DNA from: Rhizobium tibeticum
Lineage (GTDB): Bacteria; Pseudomonadota; Alphaproteobacteria; Rhizobiales; Rhizobiaceae
Length of the DNA stretch: 64,000 nt
Direction of reading: 5' to 3'
NCBI RefSeq assembly: GCF_900110205.1
Contig: NZ_FOCV01000007.1
Span: 1 to 64,000, forward strand
The notes beneath the pieces were generated by a model. It was not told the DNA's origin. It made no database searches and saw nothing but the letters and a program-made list of their open reading frames with translations. The position numbers and the translations under genes were made by a program. Shown piece by piece: positions 17,198 through 26,291 of this stretch; within the stretch, counting starts at the first letter, position 1, and every line of letters begins with the position of its first letter.

Positions 17198-18664
17198 ATG
17201 TCCTCCGGCATTGGAAAACGACTGGCGACGAGAAAGCTGATAGCGGCATCGGATCGGGATCGGTCATGCTTCGAAGGCAGCGATATCGAGCATCTGATCG
17301 TTCACCTCGAGAATGGCCACTCTTCAGCGACATTGCAGAATGCATTTCCATTGATCGCCGTCGCCTTTTCCGACGATGGCGAGGCGGATCTGCAGGAGCG
17401 TCTGGCGCTGCTTGGATCGCTGGCGACGGTCCCCGCGGTTCCCCTCCAGCGGCTTGATCCCGTCAACAAGTCGGACAGTTTCGCGCTTCTGCGGGCGCTG
17501 GCCGAGGGTGGCGTCGGCCGGCTCGCCCAGTACAGCGCCTCGATCACCTCGGAGCTCGCGATCCTGCGCCGGGAGCGCGAAACGCTGCTGGAAAACTACC
17601 GGGCCCTTGAAGATGCGTTTCAGGCGCGAAACTGGGAGCCGGTTTCCGAGATTTTTTCCCACGATCCCTATGCCGATCCAAAGGACGACGGGATCGGGCA
17701 GCTGCTTGCCACCGCCTTTGTCGAGCAGCTGCTGCCGGTATCCAGCCTTGCCGTGGCTGGTTTTGCTCTTCACCTGCATTCGGTGCCCAGGGTCAGTGGA
17801 GAGCTCGTCGTCGCACTGAGCTACCTCGAAAGCGGCGAAGGGGTGGCCGAGTGGACCGTACCCTATGCGCAACTCGTGCCGAACTGGAATTTCTTCTCGT
17901 TGCCCCGTGCCTGCGGAGGGGCGGCGCGCACGCTTCGGCTGCGAATCTCCGCGACCGGACCCGAGACCGTCGGCGTTTCGCTCGGCTATCCGATCGCCGG
18001 CGAGCGCTATTCGGCGCGGTCGGAACTTCCGCATCCGGATCTCGACCTGCGCCCGCTGGCGTTCAAGGTGTTTACGGGACTGCCCGGCGTCAAGCCCGCC
18101 TACGCACTCAACATGATTGCGCCGAGCAATCTGCTAGAAGGTCAGTTCATCGTCGATTATCGTTTGCCGGTCGACACGTTGAGCCAGATCGCGGACGTTT
18201 CGGTCACGCCCATCGTCCCGGAATTCCAGACCGTGCGCTTCCTTGAGCATGAGCATGCGATCGTCTGCCACCCGTTGCCGAGCGGCATATCCGCGGGCGC
18301 GGTCAGTCGCGCCGTCGAGCCCGGAACGATATCCTTCTCGGCAAGCGCCGTCATTGATCATCCTCAAGGTCAGCCCGCGGCGGTCGGCTTCCTGCTCGCC
18401 CCGGCGAATTCGAATGCGCGTTCCGAAGTGGCCGAACTCGCGCGAAAGGGCGCGGCCAGGCCATCAGCATTCTTCAGCGGATGGCGCGAAGTCACGTCAA
18501 ATCAGGTCGTCAACATCAACATCCAGCTGGAGCAGCCGGTCCGCGGCCCGATGGATCTGATGATCCTCAGCCGCGCAGTGACGGATTCGGTCGATTTCTC
18601 CTGGCTCAAGGTGTCCGGCTTCAGGCTGGTCAAGCAATCGACGGAAGCCGCCGATGTCCGGTAA
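17198..18664 (+). CDS. WgaA/ExpA1-like EPS accessory protein
   Basis: A 488-residue protein if ATG 17198 is used; a TTG at 17135 with GAGAAAG upstream would add 21 residues and cannot be excluded. I see no enzyme motif or signal peptide. The first 170 residues are helical, including LRRERETLLENYRALEDAF. From about 190 on it appears beta-rich, with several jelly-roll-like strands (FALHLHSVPRVSGELVVAL). It is first in the plus-strand operon behind operator site 4, as ExpA1/WgaA is first in its operon. The function of that family is not known. It overlaps the next gene by 11 bases, so they are coupled. Confidence 0.72.
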   Translation: MSSGIGKRLATRKLIAASDRDRSCFEGSDIEHLIVHLENGHSSATLQNAFPLIAVAFSDDGEADLQERLALLGSLATVPAVPLQRLDPVNKSDSFALLRALAEGGVGRLAQYSASITSELAILRRERETLLENYRALEDAFQARNWEPVSEIFSHDPYADPKDDGIGQLLATAFVEQLLPVSSLAVAGFALHLHSVPRVSGELVVALSYLESGEGVAEWTVPYAQLVPNWNFFSLPRACGGAARTLRLRISATGPETVGVSLGYPIAGERYSARSELPHPDLDLRPLAFKVFTGLPGVKPAYALNMIAPSNLLEGQFIVDYRLPVDTLSQIADVSVTPIVPEFQTVRFLEHEHAIVCHPLPSGISAGAVSRAVEPGTISFSASAVIDHPQGQPAAVGFLLAPANSNARSEVAELARKGAARPSAFFSGWREVTSNQVVNINIQLEQPVRGPMDLMILSRAVTDSVDFSWLKVSGFRLVKQSTEAADVR

Positions 18665-21332
18665 CAGGGAGCTCCCCGAACTGATCGCCGTGGCTATGCC
18701 CCTCTATGGTCACGCGGCACTCGCCCTGGAGGCGATCGAGTCCGTCCTTGCCTCGAATCTGAGTAGCTGCCGGGTCGTCATTGTCATCTCGGTCGACGGC
18801 GATCCGCGGCATGAGACGTTCGACCAACTGTTGCTCTATGCCGCTGCCCATCCTTCCGTCCATGTCGTGATCGGCCAGAACGCCGGCCCGGGCGGCGCAC
18901 GCAATCGCGCCATCGAATACGTCCTCGAGTGTTTTCCCGAGGCGAAGGCCGTCTATTTCCTGGATGCCGACAATCGCGTCCTTCCCGGCACCATCCAGAC
19001 GCTTTACCGGCAGCTCCAAGCCAGTGGTTGCGGGTGGGTCTACACCAATATCGACACGTTTTCCGTCAGCTGGCGCGCCCACTACGGCAACCGCTATTCG
19101 CGGTTGGTCCACTGCATAACCGACAATATCTGCGACACGGGATCGATGATCTCGATCGACGTTTTCCAGTCGGGCGTCCGCTTCAACGACGACAGGCAGA
19201 ACGGCTTCGAGGATTGGGAGTTCTGGCTGTCCTGCATCGAGCATGGCTTCGTCGGAACGCCCTGCCATGACACGGTCTTCGAATACAGGCTGCGGGCGGA
19301 GAGCCGCTTCAAGGAGGCGAACCGAGACCGCGCCACGTCGGTGAGCTTCCTGCGCAAGCGCCACAAATCACTATTCCAGCGACCGATGCTGGTGGATTTC
19401 GAGCATGAGGAGTGCCCGCGCTACCTGTTTGCGCGAACGGAAGATACTGCGATCTCCTTCTTCAGCGATCCCACCAAGCCACCGGCGATGCTTCGCCTCG
19501 ACGACATCATCCGGGCGTTCTGGGCCAACATCGGCGAACCCGACAATGAACACTTCCCGCCATTCATGGTCGCCGGAAGCGGCGCGGCGCTCGACCTGCT
19601 CCGGCGTTCGCGCATGCTGCCCAACGTGCTTGCCCATCTTGAGCGCCTGAGCGAGAGCAGCAACGTCGTCTTCGTCCAACTTGCCAACGATGCCGCCCAG
19701 CGCAAGATCGAGCCGATCGTTCATGGAGCGGGCGGAGAACGGATCGGCCCCGCCGATCTCATCTTCCTTTCGACCCGGCTCATCCAAGACGTGGTCCAGA
19801 ACAACGCGGTGGACTGGTTCGCTTCGATTGGCAGCCAGCAAGTATGGCCGACATCGACTGTACTGAAAGTGCGCTTCCCGTTTCCAAGAAGCCTCCCGCG
19901 CCGGTCTCTCATCACGCCTCAGCAGGTGATGATCAATTGCGTCAACGCGATTGCCGCGAGCCCCCTGCGTGAGACGGCGGGCAGGCGGTGGACCTGGCGC
20001 CCGGCACGGCTCGTGCCCTACGCCGATCTGCACAAGGCGCTGCGCAAGGAAGTTGGGGGATCACCGGTTCTGCCGCTCGGGCACAGCGAAGGCAAGCGGA
20101 CCGTAGCACTACTCGTGCCGAACGCCTCCTTCGGCGGGGCCGAGAAAGTCGTCTACGCGGCATGCCGGGAATTGAAGGCGGCGGGTTACGAAACCCATCT
20201 CTTCGTGCTCGGCACGTCCCGGATGGATGTGATCGATGAGTTCGATTCCAGCTTCGACTACATTCACTTCTGGGACGCGGGAATTCCGGCCTGGGGAGGG
20301 TCGGGTTCCTTCCTGGGGCAGGACTTTATCGCCGAGGGGCATTCGGTCGATTGGGAGGCGCTGAAGGGACAGCTTTCCGGGTTCGACCTGGTCATCAACA
20401 ATCACGTGATGGCCGTCCATCCCCTCATCGCACGACTGCGCGCCGAAGGCACGCGCACCGCCTGCTATCTTCACGTTGTCGACAATACGGCCTTCAAGAG
20501 GCCCGCCGGGCAGCCCTTCGCAGCGATTGCCCACGAACATTGCTACGATGCCTTCCTGACCTGCTCCGAACAGCTCAAGATCTATCTGCACAGCTACGGC
20601 GTCCCGCATGAGAAAGTTTTCGCCGTTGCCAATGGGGCGAGTTTCACGGTGCCGCCCAAAGCCCTGGCGGAGGTTCTGGCGGTCAGGCGGATCGAGCGCA
20701 AGGACGACAGGTTGCGGCTTCTCTACATGGGGCGGCTCGATCAGCAGAAGGGCATCGATCGACTGGCGTCGACGCTCGCGGAACTGCGGGCCTCCAACGT
20801 CTCCTTCGACGCCCGGGCCATTGGAGGGGAAATCCTTGCCGATTCCAGCTTGTCTTGGAGCGAACGATTGAAGGACCTCGGCGTCGACGTGCGTCCGCCC
20901 GTCTTCGCCAGCAAGGATCTGATCAAGGCGCTGGGCTGGGCCGACATTCTCGTCATGCCGTCACGCTGGGAGGGCGCGCCGCTGATGATCGCCGAGGCGC
21001 AACAGCTCGGCTGCGTGCCAATCGCGACTGCGGTCGGCGCCGTGGACGAACTCATTTCCGACGGCGAGGACGGCATACTCGTCAACGCGGCTTCCGATCC
21101 TCAGGTGGTGAGGGAGATGGCGCGGATCATCGAAGAGGTCGCGCAAAATCGCGAGAGGCTCGCGCCGCTCATGGAGGGCTGCCTCCGGACTGCAGCGCGC
21201 CGGTCATGGGCTTCCTCCTTCTCGGACTTCATCGCGTGGAGCGATCACTATGTGAATAACTCATCACTGTCCCGCGCCGCAGTCTTTCGCGAGCCGCCGG
21301 TGACAAATCCCGTGGTTGCGGCGATCGGCTGA
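18654..21332 (+). CDS. Fused GT2-GT4 glycosyltransferase (WgaB/ExpA23-like)
   Basis: This 892-residue protein joins two transferases. The N-terminal third is GT-A family 2: [34 protein letters not shown], the DXD motif YFLDADNRVLPG (about residue 100-111) and NGFEDWEFWLSC. The C-terminal third is GT-B family 4: PNASFGGAEKVVYAACREL, LLYMGRLDQQKGIDRLAS, and MPSRWEGAPLMIAEAQQLG with the EX7E pattern. The middle 250 residues are unassigned. S. meliloti expA2 and expA3 proved to be a single fused gene, expA23, which fits. Two activities in one chain could build a disaccharide without releasing the intermediate, as expected for an alternating glucose-galactose polymer. Confidence 0.88.
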   Translation: MSGNRELPELIAVAMPLYGHAALALEAIESVLASNLSSCRVVIVISVDGDPRHETFDQLLLYAAAHPSVHVVIGQNAGPGGARNRAIEYVLECFPEAKAVYFLDADNRVLPGTIQTLYRQLQASGCGWVYTNIDTFSVSWRAHYGNRYSRLVHCITDNICDTGSMISIDVFQSGVRFNDDRQNGFEDWEFWLSCIEHGFVGTPCHDTVFEYRLRAESRFKEANRDRATSVSFLRKRHKSLFQRPMLVDFEHEECPRYLFARTEDTAISFFSDPTKPPAMLRLDDIIRAFWANIGEPDNEHFPPFMVAGSGAALDLLRRSRMLPNVLAHLERLSESSNVVFVQLANDAAQRKIEPIVHGAGGERIGPADLIFLSTRLIQDVVQNNAVDWFASIGSQQVWPTSTVLKVRFPFPRSLPRRSLITPQQVMINCVNAIAASPLRETAGRRWTWRPARLVPYADLHKALRKEVGGSPVLPLGHSEGKRTVALLVPNASFGGAEKVVYAACRELKAAGYETHLFVLGTSRMDVIDEFDSSFDYIHFWDAGIPAWGGSGSFLGQDFIAEGHSVDWEALKGQLSGFDLVINNHVMAVHPLIARLRAEGTRTACYLHVVDNTAFKRPAGQPFAAIAHEHCYDAFLTCSEQLKIYLHSYGVPHEKVFAVANGASFTVPPKALAEVLAVRRIERKDDRLRLLYMGRLDQQKGIDRLASTLAELRASNVSFDARAIGGEILADSSLSWSERLKDLGVDVRPPVFASKDLIKALGWADILVMPSRWEGAPLMIAEAQQLGCVPIATAVGAVDELISDGEDGILVNAASDPQVVREMARIIEEVAQNRERLAPLMEGCLRTAARRSWASSFSDFIAWSDHYVNNSSLSRAAVFREPPVTNPVVAAIG

Positions 21333-21370
21333 TTGCCGGGCCGCCCCCTGAAACAGAAAGGTCTAGTCGA

Positions 21371-22549
21371 ATGCGTCCACGAATTCTCGTGACGGGTATT
21401 CCTGGTCACTACACGCGCCTTGCCAATGGCGCCCATGGCTTGTCCATCTCCTATGCAGAGCGGCAGAAGCAGCCGGAATCGAAAGAGGATTTCCTGCAGG
21501 AGCTGCGCAACATCAGCAACACCGGCAACTACCTCATCGGTGAGGGCGCCCTGCGCGCACTTGCGCCGCATGCGAAGCAGGTTCCCTTCTGGCATCTCTA
21601 CAATTTGAGCAAGAGCGGCGGCGGGTTCGACGAGTTCAACGCCAACTTCGACATCTGCGTCTTTACCTGCGCAAACCTGTTGCGCAAGGGGCTCTCCGCG
21701 GACGCCGAGGCGGAGGTCCTCAGCCGGCTCAACATGCCGATCGTCATGTTGGGCATCGGCCTGCAAAGCCGCAAGGACCTGGAGAACAATCTTCCTGAAG
21801 GAACCAAGCGGCTCCTGGCCATCCTGAAGGAGCGGGAGCACTACTTCCTGACGCGCGGCTACGAGTCGGCCGGCTTCCTGAAGGACCAGGGCTTCTCCTT
21901 CGTGCGCCCGACCGGCTGCCCTTCCGTCTATTTCATGCCGGACAACATGCGCCGCTCCATGACGAAGCTGTCGAGCGTAACGATCGGCAAGGCGCGGACG
22001 ATCTTTTCAGGTTACCTCGGCGGCAATCAGGATGCGATCCTTGACGCCAATGCGCTGGCCCCACAGGACACGGTTCCGCAATACGTCGTTCAGGACGAGT
22101 TTCTCCACTTCGACATGAAGGTGGAGCCCAACGAAGAGGGTCGCGTCTATGATTCCGCGTCGGGCCTGATGATCGGCGATCTGGCGTACCCCGGCACGGA
22201 GCGGGAGAAGCAGCGGTTCGAGGTTCGTACTTTCTACGACACCAACCAGTGGCGCGCCTGGGCCTCGTCGATGGACTTCAATCTCGGCCGTCGTTTCCAC
22301 GGATCGATCATCGCCATGCAGGCGGCGGTGCCGAGCCTGATGGTGGCGGTGGACGACCGCATGCGTGAGATGCTCGGCTTCACCGGCCTGCCCGCCGTCG
22401 ACATCAACGAGATCGACAAGGCGGAGAACCGCGCCGAGTTCGTGGCCGATCATCTGGCAAAGCTCAACACGAGCGAACTTGTCGACCGGTACTCCGACCG
22501 CGAACGCGCCTTCCGCACCACGCTACGTGAAATCGGCATCGGACACTAG
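21371..22549 (+). CDS. Polysaccharide pyruvyltransferase family protein 1
   Basis: This 392-residue protein resembles the pyruvyltransferase superfamily: SNTGNYLIGEGALRAL at the N-terminus, FDICVFTCANLL, VMLGIGLQSRKDLE, the FLTRGYESAGFLKDQG and RPTGCPSVYF segment, and a late GRRFHGSIIAMQAAVPSLMV motif typical of the C-terminal donor domain. Such enzymes add a ketal-linked pyruvate from PEP; EPS II galactose carries 4,6-O-pyruvate. It is about 50 percent similar by eye to the next gene, so the pair arose by duplication. AAAGG precedes the ATG. It corresponds to ExpA4 or ExpA5. Confidence 0.83.
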   Translation: MRPRILVTGIPGHYTRLANGAHGLSISYAERQKQPESKEDFLQELRNISNTGNYLIGEGALRALAPHAKQVPFWHLYNLSKSGGGFDEFNANFDICVFTCANLLRKGLSADAEAEVLSRLNMPIVMLGIGLQSRKDLENNLPEGTKRLLAILKEREHYFLTRGYESAGFLKDQGFSFVRPTGCPSVYFMPDNMRRSMTKLSSVTIGKARTIFSGYLGGNQDAILDANALAPQDTVPQYVVQDEFLHFDMKVEPNEEGRVYDSASGLMIGDLAYPGTEREKQRFEVRTFYDTNQWRAWASSMDFNLGRRFHGSIIAMQAAVPSLMVAVDDRMREMLGFTGLPAVDINEIDKAENRAEFVADHLAKLNTSELVDRYSDRERAFRTTLREIGIGH

Positions 22550-22588
22550 CGGCCCCAGGGCCATCTCTTTTCGGTTAAGAGGACAGCT

Positions 22589-23761
22589 ATGCGTATCTTG
22601 CTTACGGGAATTCCATCCCACCTGCAGCGGACGATTGCGGACGTCTCCGGCACGACCGTCATCCATCGGCCCTATTTCGACGAGGCCAGGACCAGGAAAG
22701 GCCTGATCTCGCAGGTCAGGAAGATCGCCAACACCGGCAACTACCTGATCGGCGAAGGCGCGGCCGAAAGCCTGCGCGGCCATGACGTCACCTATCTGCC
22801 GTTCTGGCATCTCGTCAACAGTCGGGATTCGCACGAGCTCTACGAACGCGTGAACCGCGAATTCGACTTGTGCGTCTTCGCCTCCGCCAATCTCCTGCGG
22901 CCCGGTTATTCCGCCGATCTCGAAGCGGAGATCTTCGCCAAGCTGAAGATGCCGGTCGTGGTGATGGGCATCGGCATTCAGCGCAAGGAGGGCCTCAAGG
23001 AGCAGCTGCCGGCTGGCACGCTAAAGTTCCTGGAGGTCTTGAGAAACAAGGAAAGCTTCTTCCTCACGCGGGGCTATTTCACCGCCGAGTTCCTGAGAGA
23101 GCAGGGAATGAAGTTCGTCAAGCCAACCGGCTGCCCGTCGCTCTACTTCTCGCCGAACGACATGAAGCGCTCGCTCTCGGCGCTTGCCAATCCGGGACTG
23201 TCCGAAGCCCAGAAAATAGCCTTCGGCGGCTATCTCGGCAGCGTTGCCGATACGATCGTCGATGCCCACGCGCTTCTCAAACCCGACAGCGTCGCAAGCT
23301 ATGTCGTCCAGGACGAAGTGGTTGCCTACAATCTCTCTCTGACCGGCGACGACAACGACATCGTCTATGACCGGGCGAGCGGGCGTATCACCGGGGGGAC
23401 CGAATACAAGCATTCTGAGAAATGGCAGCGGAAACACGAGCTGCTGGTCTATTTCGACACGAACCAGTGGCGAACCGCGATGTCCGCCCGCGATTTCTGC
23501 TTCGGTCGTCGTTTCCACGGCTGCATTATCGGCATGCAGGCCGGCACGCCCGCGCTCATGATCGCGGTCGATGACCGAATGCGTGAAATGCTGGAGTTCA
23601 TCGGCTTCCCCTATATCGAGGCGGCCACTTGGAACAGGGAGGTGGACAAGCGCGCTTATCTCGCCAATTTCCTCGGCAAGATCGACACGCAGGCCGTGAT
23701 TGACCGCTATTCCGCCTGCGAGGCGAATTTCCGAAATGCTCTGGGGCAGATCGGACTTTGA
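22589..23761 (+). CDS. Polysaccharide pyruvyltransferase family protein 2
   Basis: This 390-residue paralogue of the preceding protein follows after 39 bases with AGAGGACAG before the ATG. It keeps the same landmarks in order: NTGNYLIGEGAAESL, FDLCVFASANLLRPG, VVMGIGIQRKEGLKE, FFLTRGYFTAEFL, KPTGCPSLYF, and GRRFHGCIIGMQAGTPALMI. Two enzymes may pyruvylate different residues, or one may have become a structural partner. Acceptor and donor are inferred from family and context only. Confidence 0.83.
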   Translation: MRILLTGIPSHLQRTIADVSGTTVIHRPYFDEARTRKGLISQVRKIANTGNYLIGEGAAESLRGHDVTYLPFWHLVNSRDSHELYERVNREFDLCVFASANLLRPGYSADLEAEIFAKLKMPVVVMGIGIQRKEGLKEQLPAGTLKFLEVLRNKESFFLTRGYFTAEFLREQGMKFVKPTGCPSLYFSPNDMKRSLSALANPGLSEAQKIAFGGYLGSVADTIVDAHALLKPDSVASYVVQDEVVAYNLSLTGDDNDIVYDRASGRITGGTEYKHSEKWQRKHELLVYFDTNQWRTAMSARDFCFGRRFHGCIIGMQAGTPALMIAVDDRMREMLEFIGFPYIEAATWNREVDKRAYLANFLGKIDTQAVIDRYSACEANFRNALGQIGL

Positions 23762-23765
23762 GCAG

Positions 23766-24905
23766 ATGACGGCGAGGCTGCGATTGCGCGCGCTACTCGC
23801 TTGCGCGCTGGCAGCGCTCTGGGCATTAGCCCCGGCGCGGCCGGCGGACGCGGACGATGTGCTCGCCGATCGCATCGGCATTAACCGGGTAAACCTTGCC
23901 TGGCTTTCCCGCGCCGATCAGGAGCGGGTGCTGAAGGAGATAGCGGCAAGCGGCATCACCCATGTCCGACTTTCACTGTCGAGACCCGTGGGCAAAAGCA
24001 TCGAAGCGCTCGAAATTGCGGATCGGCTCGGGCTGAAGATCCTCCTCGAGATCCAGCTCGGGAACAAGGACTACTATCCGCCGGAGACGCGCCCTCGGAC
24101 CGGTTTCGGCCGCGTCTGGGACGTTCAACGGCTTTCGGATCTCGACCTCGATCTTTACCGTGCGCACCTGCGCGCGGCGCTTCGCCGTATCGACGGCATG
24201 GGCATCCGCATCGACGCCGTCGAGCCCGGAAACGAGATAAATTACAGCGCCTACAATGGCGACCTCGTGGTCTACGAAAACCCTGGGCGGCGCACGCCGC
24301 GCAGGGTTTCGGAAGTCGCAAATCGCTCGGCGTTCGAGCGCGGCCTCGACGCCTATATCGGCACCGTCCGCGTCACCCGGGAAGAATTGCGGGCGACGGT
24401 CCACAGCGGCGACGCGCTTCTGATTTCAGCCGGGCTTTCCGATGCCGGCACTGTCGAGGCAGATCGCCGTGGCATGGAACGGCTCGATCCCTCGGCGGTT
24501 ATTTCGCTCCTGCGGGAGCGGGGGATCGACGCGCTGGTCGATGGCTACGGCATCCATGTCTACCCAGGGCGCAAACGTGACGCGGCGCTTGCGCGCTACG
24601 TGACGACGGTCCTCGATTTTTGCCAGCCCGAAGGGCAGGGCAGGCCGTGCTGGGTGACCGAATGGGGCATTGCCAACACCGCGCTGTCCTGCCCGCTCGA
24701 CGACCGTGAGCGGGAAGAGGCGGTCCGTGCCGTGCGCCGCGCCTTCTCTGAGATGATGGAGGAAGGGAGGCTGGAAGCAGCCTTCTACTACGACTGGGAC
24801 ACGCAACCGGTCTACAGCGTTTGGCGCTGCGGCGTCTTAGGCCCAGCCGGAGTCGCGGCCACCGAAACGAATACCGGCGGTGGGGTGGCAAGAGGATCGC
24901 CGTAG
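23766..24905 (+). CDS. Secreted glycoside hydrolase-like protein, last gene of EPS operon
   Basis: This 379-residue protein has a Sec signal peptide (RLRLRALLACALAALWALAPARPADA, cleavage near residue 29). ATG 23766 lies four bases after the preceding stop; upstream starts would run into that gene. The body looks like a clan GH-A TIM barrel: the acid/base candidate is Glu157 in EPGNEINY and the nucleophile candidate Glu299 in CWVTEWGIAN, with YGIHVYPG between. It is probably periplasmic. In EPS operons such enzymes trim or release polymer or clear misplaced product. It stands where expA6 is expected, but I cannot assign a GH family with certainty. Confidence 0.78.
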   Translation: MTARLRLRALLACALAALWALAPARPADADDVLADRIGINRVNLAWLSRADQERVLKEIAASGITHVRLSLSRPVGKSIEALEIADRLGLKILLEIQLGNKDYYPPETRPRTGFGRVWDVQRLSDLDLDLYRAHLRAALRRIDGMGIRIDAVEPGNEINYSAYNGDLVVYENPGRRTPRRVSEVANRSAFERGLDAYIGTVRVTREELRATVHSGDALLISAGLSDAGTVEADRRGMERLDPSAVISLLRERGIDALVDGYGIHVYPGRKRDAALARYVTTVLDFCQPEGQGRPCWVTEWGIANTALSCPLDDREREEAVRAVRRAFSEMMEEGRLEAAFYYDWDTQPVYSVWRCGVLGPAGVAATETNTGGGVARGSP

Positions 24906-25142
24906 CCGGGAACCGGGAGATTTGATGGTGCGGGCACGCGCGTTGCCCCACCTCGAGCTATTTACCTTGCGACGTCCAGAGCTTGATCTGGCCCGGTCCG
25001 AGACCAGCCTGCCGGCGTCTATGGGATCAACGCGGTCGGCGCCAGGGCAGTCGCCGAGGCGGTGAACCGTCTCGCCCAAAACTCCGCGGCGCGCTGTCGA
25101 CAGACTGTAAACCCGAATATGCCCGACGGCCCGAAAGCCCTC

Positions 25143-25901
25143 TCACGAAAACAACTCCCGGAAAAGGAGGGGGCCAGCCTCTTCCTCCGCGAGGGCCGCG
25201 CTGTTGGCAGCCTCGCTGAGTGCCTGGAAGGCGGATTGGTCCCCGACCCTGGTGCCGCCAAACCGCACCGTCACGGGTATCTGCCGCTCTTGTCCGGCTA
25301 TGAAGGTGGTTTCGTATACCCGAGCGCGGATGCGCTCGCAGATTTTGTTGACATTTTCCATTGTTGCGTTTGGCAGATAGATCCCGACTTCGTCGGAGGC
25401 AACGCGGGCGACGAGATCACCATGGCGCACGGAAGAATGGACGATCCAAGCAATCGACTGAAGCAGTGTATCTGCCCATTGCGGTCCATAGCGACGACCG
25501 ATCTCATCGAAGTTGCCGACCCTGACAACGAGAATGACGCCATCCGGGCTTTCCGCGGTGCTCACGCGCCTGCGGTCTATCGCATGCTCGACGGGGGTCG
25601 CAAATGCGTCGGCGCACAGTGTAACTATGATGGGATCGTGGTGGAGGGCGTGCTGAAGTTCTTTCTGGAGATCACGAAGCGCTTTTTTGCGTCGGTGAAG
25701 CGCAAATTGCAGCGGAAATGTAACAGCCGCCGATATCAACGCCACAGCCGTTAATTCTACCCAAAACGGACGTTCGGGAACAAGCAGGCTTAACAAGCAA
25801 ACGACCGCGGTCATCCCAGCTGCCGAGGTAAGGGCGCCGAGCGTTGCGCTCTTGATATGCGCGACTATTGCGGCTGGGCGAAATCGAAATTGCAGGGTCA
25901 T
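25143..25901 (-). CDS. Membrane protein with degenerate GGDEF domain
   Basis: This 252-residue protein has two hydrophobic helices (about 26-44 and 50-70), then a GGDEF-type fold from about residue 85 (DPIIVTLC, VILVVRVGNFDEIGRRYG, LLQSIAWIV). The active loop reads ARVASDEVGIYLP (residues 165-177), with ASDEV where GGDEF is required, so c-di-GMP synthesis is unlikely. No RxxD inhibitory site is evident. It may be a GTP or c-di-GMP sensor, or a decaying gene. It is convergent with the EPS operon and could connect second-messenger signals with polysaccharide output. It has no EAL domain. Confidence 0.72.
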   Translation of the reverse strand: MTLQFRFRPAAIVAHIKSATLGALTSAAGMTAVVCLLSLLVPERPFWVELTAVALISAAVTFPLQFALHRRKKALRDLQKELQHALHHDPIIVTLCADAFATPVEHAIDRRRVSTAESPDGVILVVRVGNFDEIGRRYGPQWADTLLQSIAWIVHSSVRHGDLVARVASDEVGIYLPNATMENVNKICERIRARVYETTFIAGQERQIPVTVRFGGTRVGDQSAFQALSEAANSAALAEEEAGPLLFRELFS

Positions 25902-26180
25902 CGGTTAAACGGAGCTATTGCAGTGGTCGCTATATTTGACAGATTCGGCGAGAATAGCAGGTGAATAAATCCGACGGCATTTTAGCTATAGCCACCCAAA
26001 ATTTTATGGTCACACCAACCCGATCGCGGCCTAAAGGGCCAAGGCCTATGCGCTCGTTCAAGAAACCCATTCGCACCTTCGGCGTTGGCATCCCGAATGT
26101 TTGCTCCTAGCACATGAAACCGTGGAGACCCCCGGTTCGATTGACATTGAGGTGAGAAAAACAAGTCTCTGTGGGCTCAG
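25902..26180. other. Intergenic stretch left of tRNA-end copy
   Basis: No credible gene. The sequence contains the promoter side of the GGDEF-like gene and leads directly into a copy of the tRNA-fMet 3' end at 26181. Confidence 0.5.
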
Positions 26181-26195
26181 GCCCCCGCAACCAAA
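26181..26195 (+). repeat. Copy of tRNA-fMet 3' end (possible att site)
   Basis: GCCCCCGCAACCAAA repeats the last 13 bases of the tRNA gene plus two following bases (309-323). The rest of the tRNA is absent. Downstream bases to 26217 resemble those after the copy at 27751. Such 3'-end copies are typical attachment-site scars of tRNA-targeting integrative elements. Confidence 0.6.
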
Positions 26196-26211
26196 ATTTA
26201 CACGCAATATC

Positions 26212-26243
26212 AAAGGGCTCCGAGGAAACTCGGAGCCCTTTTT
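26212..26243 (+). terminator. Rho-independent terminator
   Basis: A 13-base perfect stem (26212-26224 with 26229-26241) with a GAAA tetraloop and a T run. It sits behind the tRNA-end copy much as the real terminator sits behind tRNA-fMet, so the pair probably moved together. Confidence 0.85.
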
Positions 26244-26291
26244 GTGTTCAAAATATCCCTAACACAACGATAGCACAAAACCGGGGGCGGT

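Noticed and set aside
25062..25754. A 230-codon plus-strand frame
   Set aside because: It is antisense to the GGDEF-like gene, whose membrane helices and fold are recognisable; the plus-strand product has no domain.
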